A stretch of 64,000 nt of DNA from Pseudonocardia hydrocarbonoxydans. Its GTDB lineage: Bacteria; Actinomycetota; Actinomycetes; Mycobacteriales; Pseudonocardiaceae. Below the pieces are notes generated by a model. The model saw only the letters and a list, made by a program, of their open reading frames with translations, did not search any database and was not told where the DNA came from. The stretch is taken from NCBI RefSeq assembly GCF_006539565.1, contig NZ_BJNG01000038.1, positions 51,592 through 115,591 on the forward strand. Direction: 5' to 3'. Shown here in pieces: positions 57,853-64,000 of the stretch. Numbering within the stretch: position 1 is the first letter of the stretch; each line of letters begins with the position of its first letter. The position numbers were made by a program, and so were the translations under genes.

Positions 57853-59357
57853 GCGAGCACCGTCCGGTCGAGCAGCGCAGCGGCGGCAACCATCGACGCC
57901 AGGGCGACGACGGTCCCGGCGATCCAGGAGCCTGGTGCGGACAGGACGACCCACGGGACCACCCCTGCCGCGACGACGACGATGCCGACGGCCGCACCCG
58001 CCGCCGTGCTTTCCGTCGACCCGTCGGCACCGGCCTGGCTGCCGCCCTGCCACAGGTCACCGAGCAGACCCGACGCCGTGGTGACGAGGACGGCGCAGAC
58101 GCCGAAGCCGAGTACCGCCGCATCCCCGGCGAGCATGGCGAGGCCGACACAAACGAGCACGACGGGCAGCAGCGGCCGCAGCGACCCCAACATGTAGCCG
58201 ACCACGAGCGCGCGTCTGTCGACGCCACGTTCGGCGGTCCAGCGCAGCTGCCGAGCCCAGCCCGCCGGGCCGGTGATTGCGCGTACCAGCCCGCCGAGCA
58301 CGAGCCCGATGGTGAGCAACACACCGCCACCGGCGATCCCATCGACGCCCGACCCTGCGAGGTCGAGCCGGCCGGGGGCGGCCACACCGGAGCCGACCAG
58401 CCCCGCGCCCACGATGCTGAACACCCGACCCGCCCGCCGGGCCAGTGCCGCGCCGCCCTGCTCGCCACGGCGCACCGCCACCGTGACGAGGTCGATCGGC
58501 CGGCAGTGCCCGCCGGTGTCGATCGACCCGGCACGAGGCCGAAGCACGGCCCGCCACCGCTCGGCTCCCCCGCGCCGCAACGTGAGGACGGCGCCGCCCG
58601 CCACGACGAGCGGTACGACGACGGCGAGTGGGCTGCCCGCGGCGGCCGCGGCAGCCGAGCCGACGCCCGCGACCTGAGTGATCAGTGCTGGTGCGCCAGC
58701 CACGGCGAGCAGCTCGGCTGCGGCGATCCCAGCGCGGCCGGCCAACCAGCCCAGCAGGGCCGCTACCAGCAGGCCGAGCAGCGCCGACCATCTCCGGCGC
58801 GGCCGCTCGACGGGCGGCCGAGCGGCTGCGGCGGCGGCCAGTGCCGAGCCCACGACCGCAAGTGCGACCGCGCATCCCAGCCACACCGGGGACACCGGGT
58901 TTCCGTAGCCGCGACCCACCCCGATCAGCACCGAGCCCGTGAGAACGGCGCCGACGACCCCGCTCAGCACCGCGGGGGCCGCGACCCGGACGGCGAGCAC
59001 GGCCGCCGTCGAGATCTCGAAGTGCCGCAGCACGGCCACGTCGGGGGGCGCGAACACCCGTGCCCGCGTCCCGGCCGCGTTGCCTCGCACGGCGACGGCG
59101 AGCGCGCGGCCCGCGGCGAGGAGCAGCACCCCACCGGAGACCGCGTCCGCACCCACCGGCAGCGAGAGCCCAAGTACGGCCAGGACGAACCCGGCCAGGA
59201 GGCCCGCCGCGGGCACCGCGACGACGACTCCGACGACGGTGAGCAGCACCGCCGCCCGCCGCAGGTTCCGTGTCGGTGCGATGTTGTTGCGCAGGCAGAA
59301 CTGCAACGCGTCGGCGCGGGCGACGAAGCGCAGGTCCGCCCACAGGGTGGCCCTCAT
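57849..59357 (-). CDS. Large polytopic membrane protein, likely exporter permease
   Basis: A 502-residue protein with about twelve hydrophobic helices and few polar loops; the N-terminus is MRATLWADLRFVARADALQF. One cytosolic loop (LRRGGAERWRAVLRPRAG, then IDTGGHCRPIDLVTVAVRRGEQGG) separates two halves. I do not recognise a named family; the layout fits ABC permeases fused in one chain. ATG 59357 overlaps the upstream small gene by 4 nt and the ATPase follows with another 4-nt overlap. Likely transports the peptide encoded at 60981-61277 with ATPase 1. Confidence 0.7.
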   Translation of the reverse strand: MRATLWADLRFVARADALQFCLRNNIAPTRNLRRAAVLLTVVGVVVAVPAAGLLAGFVLAVLGLSLPVGADAVSGGVLLLAAGRALAVAVRGNAAGTRARVFAPPDVAVLRHFEISTAAVLAVRVAAPAVLSGVVGAVLTGSVLIGVGRGYGNPVSPVWLGCAVALAVVGSALAAAAAARPPVERPRRRWSALLGLLVAALLGWLAGRAGIAAAELLAVAGAPALITQVAGVGSAAAAAAGSPLAVVVPLVVAGGAVLTLRRGGAERWRAVLRPRAGSIDTGGHCRPIDLVTVAVRRGEQGGAALARRAGRVFSIVGAGLVGSGVAAPGRLDLAGSGVDGIAGGGVLLTIGLVLGGLVRAITGPAGWARQLRWTAERGVDRRALVVGYMLGSLRPLLPVVLVCVGLAMLAGDAAVLGFGVCAVLVTTASGLLGDLWQGGSQAGADGSTESTAAGAAVGIVVVAAGVVPWVVLSAPGSWIAGTVVALASMVAAAALLDRTVLA

Positions 59358-59779
59358 GTGCGGCCCCGGGCCCGACCCACTGCCGGGGCGGTCAGCACGG
59401 CGACGACCGCCGCCAGCCCGCACACCACGGCTGCCGCGACCTGCACCGCTCCCCACACCGAGCCCGCGCCCGCCGCCCGCCAGCCCACCACCAGCGCCAC
59501 CCCCGCCACGCTCAGCACCGCCGGCAGCACCCAGGGCAGCATCCCCGGCCGCAGGGCGAAGGGCAGCGCCACGACGGCACAGACCAGCGCGGCCACCACC
59601 GCGCCGCGAGCCAGTGCGGTGGCTGCCGCGGCGTCGGCCACGTCGGTCGCGCCGAGCTCGTCCCACAGGGCAAGGCCGATCACCGCGACGACCCCCAGCA
59701 CCACGACCGCGCCGACAACGGCGCGCGCGCCCCACCGTTCCAGCGCCGGCTCGACATTTGTCTGGTCACCATTCTTCAC
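59354..59779 (-). CDS. Membrane protein of the bacteriocin operon (141 residues)
   Basis: Four hydrophobic helices (AVVGAVVVLGVVAVIGLALW, GAVVAALVCAVVALPFAL, MLPWVLPAVLSVAGVALVVGW, AVQVAAAVVCGLAAVVAVL) and a basic C-terminus (GRARGRT). GTG 59779 has a strong purine run (ggggggaaa). The size and charge resemble small immunity or accessory membrane proteins of circular-bacteriocin clusters; no sequence family recognised. Confidence 0.7.
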   Translation of the reverse strand: MKNGDQTNVEPALERWGARAVVGAVVVLGVVAVIGLALWDELGATDVADAAAATALARGAVVAALVCAVVALPFALRPGMLPWVLPAVLSVAGVALVVGWRAAGAGSVWGAVQVAAAVVCGLAAVVAVLTAPAVGRARGRT

Positions 59780-59797
59780 AATTTCCCCCCGCGGCTG

Positions 59798-60361
59798 TCA
59801 CACACCCAGAACCACCAGAACGCTACCGCCGATGACGACCGCTATCGAGCCCGCCAACACGTTCGTGGCTATACCGACCGATCGTCGGAATCCGCGATGG
59901 GCGAGAAACACCGGGGCAGCCACGAGCAGGACCGTCGCCGGTGGCAGCGCGGTGCCCAGCCGAGCTGTGTCGACGTCGCGGAGCAGATCCGCGGCAAGCG
60001 TCGCCACGAGCATCAGGTCGACCGTGACTCGACCGGCGACGACGGGGACCAGCATGGGTGACATCCGGCTGAGCATCCGGTCTCCGAGGCGGCCCAGCAG
60101 CTGCAGCGAGGCCAGCAGCGCGCCATAGCCGAGGCCCCCGAACGTCATCGCCGCTGCAACGGCGACCCCGCGGTAGCCCGGATCCACGGCCGCACCGCGA
60201 TCGACCTGCAGCGCAACGAGATCGGCACGCGCCATGAGCGCGAGCGCCGCGAGCGCCCACGCCGCTGCCGACAGTGCGCCGAGCGCGCACCGGGCCCAAC
60301 CGCCCGGACCCGGCCCCGGCCGGTCCTCGATGAAGGCGACCGGTGTGCACTCGGCCGTCAC
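59798..60361 (-). CDS. Membrane protein of the bacteriocin operon (187 residues)
   Basis: A 187-residue protein with about five helices, from ALGALSAAAWALAALALMA to AGSIAVVIGGSVLVVLGV. GTG 60361 overlaps the SpoIIM-like gene by 4 nt. I recognise no family. Its place between the SpoIIM-like gene and the transporters suggests a role in maturation, export or immunity. Confidence 0.65.
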   Translation of the reverse strand: MTAECTPVAFIEDRPGPGPGGWARCALGALSAAAWALAALALMARADLVALQVDRGAAVDPGYRGVAVAAAMTFGGLGYGALLASLQLLGRLGDRMLSRMSPMLVPVVAGRVTVDLMLVATLAADLLRDVDTARLGTALPPATVLLVAAPVFLAHRGFRRSVGIATNVLAGSIAVVIGGSVLVVLGV

Positions 60362-60984
60362 CCGGGGACTCCGGACCAGGTTTCGAGCAACGCGGCCGTC
60401 ATCAGCAGGGCACCGACGACCGGCAGGCCGTACAGGCTAGCCCCGGCCGCCGCCACGTAACCGGACGCCGCTGAGCGAATCCGCGCTGCCCGGTCCTGCG
60501 GATCGCGCCACGCCCCCAGTGCGGCTCGGGTCGGGCCCAGCCCCCAAGCCGCAGCCAGCACGAAGGCCGCCACCTCGATCACGAGGAAGGGAGCCAGCAC
60601 GGCCGAGGCCTCCGCCGCCCCGAGGGCGGTGACCGCCGCCCGGACCACGACACCGACATAGATTCCGAGGACCGGGAGCGCGAGCAGCGTGGAGACACCC
60701 GCCGTCGTCACTCCGGAGAACAACGTGGCAGCCACGACGGCGTTGCGGCCGGCGATCGCCAGGACAAGATCGAGATCGGCCGCGCGGAGCAGGTCCCGGT
60801 CCACCGGCAGCCGCACCTCAGCCGCGGCCGACCACCCGATGCCGATCGTGCCCACGAGCAGCACCCCGGCGACGGTGACGCAGAGCGGATCGGGCCGGAC
60901 CGTGGCCCGCCACCCGCCGCGGTGGCACGGCGGGCGGCGGTCCGGGACGGGCTGGGCATCGACCCGTCCCGGACCGGCGCTCAC
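60358..60984 (-). CDS. SpoIIM/DUF95-like membrane protein of the bacteriocin operon
   Basis: A 208-residue protein. After a polar N-terminus and a first helix (LCVTVAGVLLVGTIGIGW), a block with Asn (AGRNAVVAATLFSGVTTAG), ALPVLGIYVGVVVRAAV, then LAPFLVIEVAAFVLAAAWGL matches the order of conserved features in SpoIIM/DUF95 proteins, where one such gene is nearly always present in circular-bacteriocin clusters. GTG 60984 overlaps the peptide gene by 4 nt. The exact role, perhaps cyclisation or secretion, is not known even in studied systems. Confidence 0.68.
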   Translation of the reverse strand: MSAGPGRVDAQPVPDRRPPCHRGGWRATVRPDPLCVTVAGVLLVGTIGIGWSAAAEVRLPVDRDLLRAADLDLVLAIAGRNAVVAATLFSGVTTAGVSTLLALPVLGIYVGVVVRAAVTALGAAEASAVLAPFLVIEVAAFVLAAAWGLGPTRAALGAWRDPQDRAARIRSAASGYVAAAGASLYGLPVVGALLMTAALLETWSGVPG

Positions 60985-61277
60985 GCGGCAGCCTCCTTGC
61001 GACCCAGCTGGCTGACGGCCCATCGGATGGTCGCGATCGCCGCGGCACCGATCCCGCCCGTGATGACCGCGGCGACGGCGGTCGCGACGGCGGATCCGGC
61101 CAGGATCGCGTCGACGATCTTCAGCGCGGCGGTCGTCTCGATGCCGAGCAGGGAGACGATGACGAAGCTGGCCGAGCCGCCAACCACGAGCGCGACCGCA
61201 CCGATCGCGACGGCGAGCAGTCCGGTCACCCGGTCCCGGCCGAAGGAGCTCGTTCGCGAGAACGGAGAAATTGCCAT
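60981..61277 (-). CDS. Putative circular bacteriocin precursor (carnocyclin/uberolysin-like)
   Basis: A 98-residue very hydrophobic peptide. Residues 1-38 would be the leader (charged MAISPFSRTSSFGRDR, then a hydrophobic stretch); residues 39-98 the core. The core has LLGIETTAALKIVDAILAG, which follows the pattern G-I-x-x-x-T-A-x-K-V-V-x-x-I-x-A-G of carnocyclin A and uberolysin, then an Ala/Gly/Val/Ile-rich helix pair and a basic SQLGRK before AAA. Core length of about 60 fits the family. ATG 61277 has a perfect aaggag. The seven genes after it overlap or abut as one operon. Cleavage site is a guess. Confidence 0.68.
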   Translation of the reverse strand: MAISPFSRTSSFGRDRVTGLLAVAIGAVALVVGGSASFVIVSLLGIETTAALKIVDAILAGSAVATAVAAVITGGIGAAAIATIRWAVSQLGRKEAAA

Positions 61278-61312
61278 GAGAGAACTCCTTGAAATGTCGT
61301 GGACGACGCGAG

Positions 61313-61329
61313 GACTCGTTTCCCGAGTC
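61313..61329 (-). other. Leader hairpin of the bacteriocin message
   Basis: GACTCG-TTTCC-CGAGTC forms a short hairpin in the 5' leader, 36 nt before the ATG of the peptide gene. It may stabilise the message. Only a 6-bp stem, so modest support. Confidence 0.35.
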
Positions 61330-61355
61330 TTCTTCCGGATTTCAGTGACCGCCTC

Positions 61356-61385
61356 TTTCTAGCGTTGTTCGAGCTAGTCCGGCAA
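61356..61385 (-). promoter_or_regulatory. Candidate promoter of the bacteriocin operon with overlapping dyad
   Basis: On the minus strand TTGCCG (complement of 61380-61385) and TAGAAA (complement of 61356-61361) are 18 nt apart. The dyad CTAGC-N9-GCTAG (61359-61377) overlaps the -10 and spacer and could bind a regulator such as the adjacent LuxR-type protein. The leader would be about 70 nt. Confidence 0.4.
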
Positions 61386-61429
61386 TGCGCATGGCCAGTT
61401 CCTGCCAGCGCCCGGGGAACTCATGTGCA

Positions 61430-62041
61430 TTACCCCGGACGCCGGCCTCCGTCGACCCAGCCACGGCCGGCTGCAAGCGCACCGGCCTGGAAACGGCTCG
61501 ACGCGCCCAGCTGCGCCATCAGTTCGGCGACGCGACGGCGATACGTCCGAGTGGAGATGTTGAGCTCACGGGCAGCGCACTCGTCGGTCGAACCGCCGCC
61601 CAGCGCGCGGAGCACGTCGCCGTCCCTGACCGGTGCGGCATCCATGGACTCCTGCGAGAAGGCCCACATGCCCGCGAAAGCGGTGGCGCAGGCCTGCACG
61701 ACCGCCGCCCCGTCGACGATGGTGGGCGGCGTCCACGGAGCCCGAGGCGACAGGAGGGCCACAGCCCGGTCGACGACGACGATCGCCTGCGGCACCCGGT
61801 CGACGGTGCGGACGATCGCCGGCTCCGGGAACGGCGTCGTGCCGCCGCCGTCGTGGACGACCCGGACACCGACGCCGCAGGGGCGGCGATCGCGCAAGGC
61901 GATGCGAAGGCCGTCCGCGACCGGGTGCTCTGCCGGGAGAAGCGCGACCAACTCCCTGGTCGCGCCGGCGATGAGTGTCCGCAGGACACTGCCGAGCTCG
62001 CTCGTCGGATCGGCCGCACGGAGATGTCGCACGGCGTCCAT
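61430..62041 (-). CDS. LuxR-type HTH regulator next to the bacteriocin operon
   Basis: A 203-residue protein: the N-terminal part (LRTLIAGATRELVALLPAEHPVADGLRIALRDRRPCGVGVRVVHD) resembles the phospholipase-D-like sensor half of TrmB/LuxR-type Streptomyces regulators. The C-terminal VLRALGGGSTDECAARELNISTRTYRRRVAELMAQLGASSRFQAGALA is a LuxR HTH. ATG 62041 has ggagg upstream. It is on the same strand as the bacteriocin gene, 152 nt upstream, with a clear promoter at 62075-62103. It is the likely pathway regulator. Confidence 0.8.
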   Translation of the reverse strand: MDAVRHLRAADPTSELGSVLRTLIAGATRELVALLPAEHPVADGLRIALRDRRPCGVGVRVVHDGGGTTPFPEPAIVRTVDRVPQAIVVVDRAVALLSPRAPWTPPTIVDGAAVVQACATAFAGMWAFSQESMDAAPVRDGDVLRALGGGSTDECAARELNISTRTYRRRVAELMAQLGASSRFQAGALAAGRGWVDGGRRPG

Positions 62042-62068
62042 CCTCGACCTCCTGTCAGTTGATATCCT

Positions 62069-62103
62069 GCACTGAAACTATGCTGGCACTGATTCAAGGT
62101 CAA
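62069..62103 (-). promoter_or_regulatory. Sigma-A-type promoter of the LuxR gene with direct repeats
   Basis: On the minus strand TTGACC (complement of 62098-62103) and TAGTTT (complement of 62075-62080) are spaced by exactly 17 nt. On the plus strand GCACTGA occurs twice (62069-62075 and 62086-62092), 17 bp apart, covering the -10 and spacer; it may be an operator for the divergent XRE protein or for LuxR itself. Confidence 0.55.
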
Positions 62104-62180
62104 CGAAGCCCGAAAATCTTCTGGTAAATTTGAGGTTGGCCTGCAAGGCTGACACCAACCCAGCCAGTGAGGAGCAGGAC

Positions 62181-62606
62181 ATGGAGGACGCCGGAGCGTT
62201 CGCGGCGCGGCTCGACCGCCTGCTGACCACCGTGCATCCCCGGGACCGCGGCCCGTACACCTACGAGGAGATCGCTGACGGCATCCGCGCCCAGGGCGGC
62301 CCAACGATCTCCGCCCAGTACCTCAACCAGTTGCACCGGGGTCGGCGCGACAATCCCACCAAGCAGCACCTGGAGGCGCTCGCCACATTCTTCGGGGTGC
62401 CGGTCGGATACTTCTTCGACGACACCCAGGCCCAGCTGGTTGACGAAGAGATTGCCCTGCTCGCGGTCATCCGCGACGCGGAGATCAAAGACCTGGCCCT
62501 GCGCGCGCTCGAACTGGGACCCGAGGCCCGCCGCTCGGTCGGCGCGATCATCGACGAACTGACCCGCTTCCAGGAACGGACCCGTCGCCCGAACGGGCGA
62601 CGCTGA
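62181..62606 (+). CDS. XRE family HTH regulator
   Basis: A 141-residue protein with an XRE-type HTH (YTYEEIADGIRAQGGPTISAQYLNQLHRGRRDNPTKQHLEALATFFGVPVGYFFDD) and a C-terminal helix region. It begins a triad with the ImmA/IrrE-type and MAB_1171c-like genes that recurs in many actinobacteria. ATG 62181 follows gaggagcaggac; the frame before it is not part of the domain. Confidence 0.88.
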   Translation: MEDAGAFAARLDRLLTTVHPRDRGPYTYEEIADGIRAQGGPTISAQYLNQLHRGRRDNPTKQHLEALATFFGVPVGYFFDDTQAQLVDEEIALLAVIRDAEIKDLALRALELGPEARRSVGAIIDELTRFQERTRRPNGRR

Positions 62607-62655
62607 GCCGAATGCCCATCAGGGTGGGCCGGTCGGCCTACTCTCGCCGGAGATC

Positions 62656-63195
62656 ATGATCGCCACGGGGCGGACGGGGGAGCCGGTGGGCTGTGTCGAG
62701 ATCAACCGAAGGGCCCGGGCACTGGTACGGGCGCTCGACGCCGATGTGGGGATCCCGCGGCCGCTCGACGTCCCGGAGCTGCTGGCCGGTTTGGCCCGCC
62801 ACCGTGGCCGCCCCATCGACCTGTTCGCGTCGATGAACACGGCGGGCGGCCCCTGTGGGATGTGGCTGCGCCAGGCCGATCGCGACGTGATCGTCCACGC
62901 GGCCGACACCAGCCCGTTGCACCAGGCGCACATCGTGCTGCACGAGATCGGCCACATGATCGCCGACCACCGCGAAGCCTGCTGCCTGCCGCTGGAGTTG
63001 GCCCGCCGGATCCTCCCGCACACGAGCGCGACCCTGGTCGGCCACCTCTTCGCGCGATCGACCTACGCAACCGACGAGGAGCGGGAGGCCGAGCTTGTCG
63101 CCAGCCTGATCGGATCCGCGGCCCTGGGGGCGAACGAGGCGGGTCGCGACCGGGAGCCCGCCGACCTCTGGATGGAAGAGTCCTTCGGTGCCTGA
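62656..63195 (+). CDS. ImmA/IrrE-type zinc metallopeptidase
   Basis: A 179-residue protein with the zinc motif IVLHEIGHMIADH (HExxH), an N-terminal helix domain (INRRARALVRALDADVGIPRPLDVPELLAGLARHRGR) and a following Glu-bearing helix (DEEREAELVASLIG). ImmA enzymes cleave XRE repressors; the XRE protein encoded just upstream is the natural candidate. It overlaps the next gene by 8 nt. ATG 62656. Confidence 0.88.
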   Translation: MIATGRTGEPVGCVEINRRARALVRALDADVGIPRPLDVPELLAGLARHRGRPIDLFASMNTAGGPCGMWLRQADRDVIVHAADTSPLHQAHIVLHEIGHMIADHREACCLPLELARRILPHTSATLVGHLFARSTYATDEEREAELVASLIGSAALGANEAGRDREPADLWMEESFGA

Positions 63196-64000
63196 CCTGT
63201 TGGCCCTGGCGACGGCGGCCGGCGAACCGATTCTGGTCGCCGGCACCGTGACGCTGTGGGTCGTCGTGGCGCTGCGGCTGCCCACCGCCGTGCGGTCGGC
63301 ACCGCGCCGGCGTTTGCTGGTGGCCGTCGCGGGGCTCGCCGCGTCCGTCACCGTGTACCTCGACCCGGTCACGGCACTGCTGAGCAGCACAGCGCTGGCG
63401 GGGAGCTGCGGCATCCTGATGAATCTGTGGGGGGTGCTCAGCGCGGCGTTCATCTTGGACTTCGTGCTGGCAGCACTGAGCCGCCGCCGCCCGTTGCCGG
63501 TCTACGGGTCGGCGGTGGCTGTCTGCGCCGGACTCGTTCTGCTCGACATCGCCGACGGAGGCGCCCAAGCAGGCTGTGTCAGCTCACTGCAGGTGCCCTG
63601 GTATAGCCCGTTCTGGTGGCTGCTGTGCGTGGCACACGTCGCCGCAGTGGTACCCGCCGCGCTGGTCACCGCGAGGTCCTCGCGCCGGGCCGGGTCCAGG
63701 TCGTTGCAGGTCGGGCTGGCGCTGCTGTGTGCGGCGTTCGTCTCCTCGGCGACGTTCTGGGGGGTCGTCGTCATCGCCCGGCTGACGACCGGCGCGGCCT
63801 GCATCGGCGGGCTGTTCGCCCTCAACATCGCCGCGACCACCTGGCTGATGGCCGCGGGCGCGGCGGTGCCTCTGGTCGTTCGAGTCGGCAGGCTGGTTCG
63901 TTCGGCGTGGTGGCTGTGGCGGCTGCGCGGACTGTGGCAAATCCTCGTGGACGCCGTGCCGGGCGTGCGAATGCCCGAGGCAGCGCTGCTCGGGCTAGGG
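63188..64000 (+). CDS. MAB_1171c-like multi-span membrane protein, cut by window edge
   Basis: 271 codons are visible from GTG 63188; the gene continues past 64000. About seven helices are seen (LVAGTVTLWVVVALRLP, RLLVAVAGLAASVTVYL, NLWGVLSAAFILDFVLAAL, then VAVCAGLVLLDIAD, FWWLLCVAHVAAVVPAALV, VGLALLCAAFVSSATFWGVVVIARL, LFALNIAATTWLMAAGAAVPLV), followed by the cytosolic start LWQILVDAVPGVRMPEA. This is the layout of MAB_1171c/DUF6545 proteins, which recur with XRE and ImmA genes. Role unknown. Confidence 0.78.
   Translation, partial: MPDLLALATAAGEPILVAGTVTLWVVVALRLPTAVRSAPRRRLLVAVAGLAASVTVYLDPVTALLSSTALAGSCGILMNLWGVLSAAFILDFVLAALSRRRPLPVYGSAVAVCAGLVLLDIADGGAQAGCVSSLQVPWYSPFWWLLCVAHVAAVVPAALVTARSSRRAGSRSLQVGLALLCAAFVSSATFWGVVVIARLTTGAACIGGLFALNIAATTWLMAAGAAVPLVVRVGRLVRSAWWLWRLRGLWQILVDAVPGVRMPEAALLGLG

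Overview
The window is high-GC actinobacterial DNA. GTG starts are frequent, genes overlap by ATGA/GTGA, and the gene content and order suggest Pseudonocardia or a close relative (Pseudonocardiales). That placement is inferred from gene families and layout, not from a marker-gene search. I saw no rRNA, tRNA or CRISPR array.

Layout. (1) 1-8.4 kb: cell-envelope and housekeeping genes: a glycosyltransferase cut by the left edge, an LCP cell-wall ligase, TIGR03089 and TIGR02569 proteins, a 910-residue acidic-tailed membrane protein, and MoeZ. (2) 8.4-19.1 kb: an accessory block. Two paralogous AurF-type diiron oxygenases, two alpha/beta hydrolases, an Abi-alpha protein, a DUF445 protein, a TetR regulator and a DUF4873 protein sit around copies of a GTTACC-N3-GGTAAC palindrome, which suggests one TetR regulon. 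Inside the block are a copper-cluster-type exported protein paired with a strongly degenerate P1B ATPase, and a second TetR with a CPBP protein. (3) 19.1-20.1 kb: an IS5-type insertion sequence with perfect 19-bp ends. (4) 20.2-28.7 kb: a conserved core resembling the M. tuberculosis Rv3208A-Rv3212 region (DUF3107, ferritin-like protein, RhlE helicase with an apparent CTG start, PQQ-like protein), then MpaB, RecB-like nuclease, PHP, PH-domain and Nudix genes. (5) 28.7-37.4 kb: MaoC, CorA, Rieske/methyltransferase pair, stress protein, acyl-CoA dehydrogenase, CitE-like lyase, PhzF and a phosphatase. (6) 37.4-55.4 kb: a second conserved core matching the M. tuberculosis Rv1211-Rv1232c neighbourhood (MgtE-like, DUF1003, Mrp, TatB, HtrA, anti-sigma factor, SigE, O-methyltransferase, GlgC, GlgM, DUF3117). 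It is interrupted at 40.9-47.7 kb by a GntR-controlled catabolic island (aminotransferase, maleate-isomerase-like protein, DUF3830, 2-hydroxyacid dehydrogenase, amidase) and a repeat-flanked DUF559 endonuclease. (7) 55.5-64 kb: an accessory island. An eight-gene operon of overlapping or tightly spaced genes encodes a peptide resembling circular (carnocyclin/uberolysin-type) bacteriocin precursors, a SpoIIM/DUF95-like protein, small membrane proteins, two ABC ATPases and permeases. Next to it lie a LuxR-type regulator and an XRE/ImmA-IrrE/MAB_1171c-like triad that runs off the right edge.

How it works together. The SigE-RseA-HtrA-TatB block is an envelope-stress module with a recognisable ECF promoter upstream of sigE. 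GlgC and GlgM, divergently transcribed, make ADP-glucose and use it for alpha-glucan synthesis. The most interesting parts are the putative circular-bacteriocin operon, the palindrome-linked AurF regulon, the pseudo-ATPase and the GntR island. All assignments come from reading the sequence and knowledge of the families; no database search was run.
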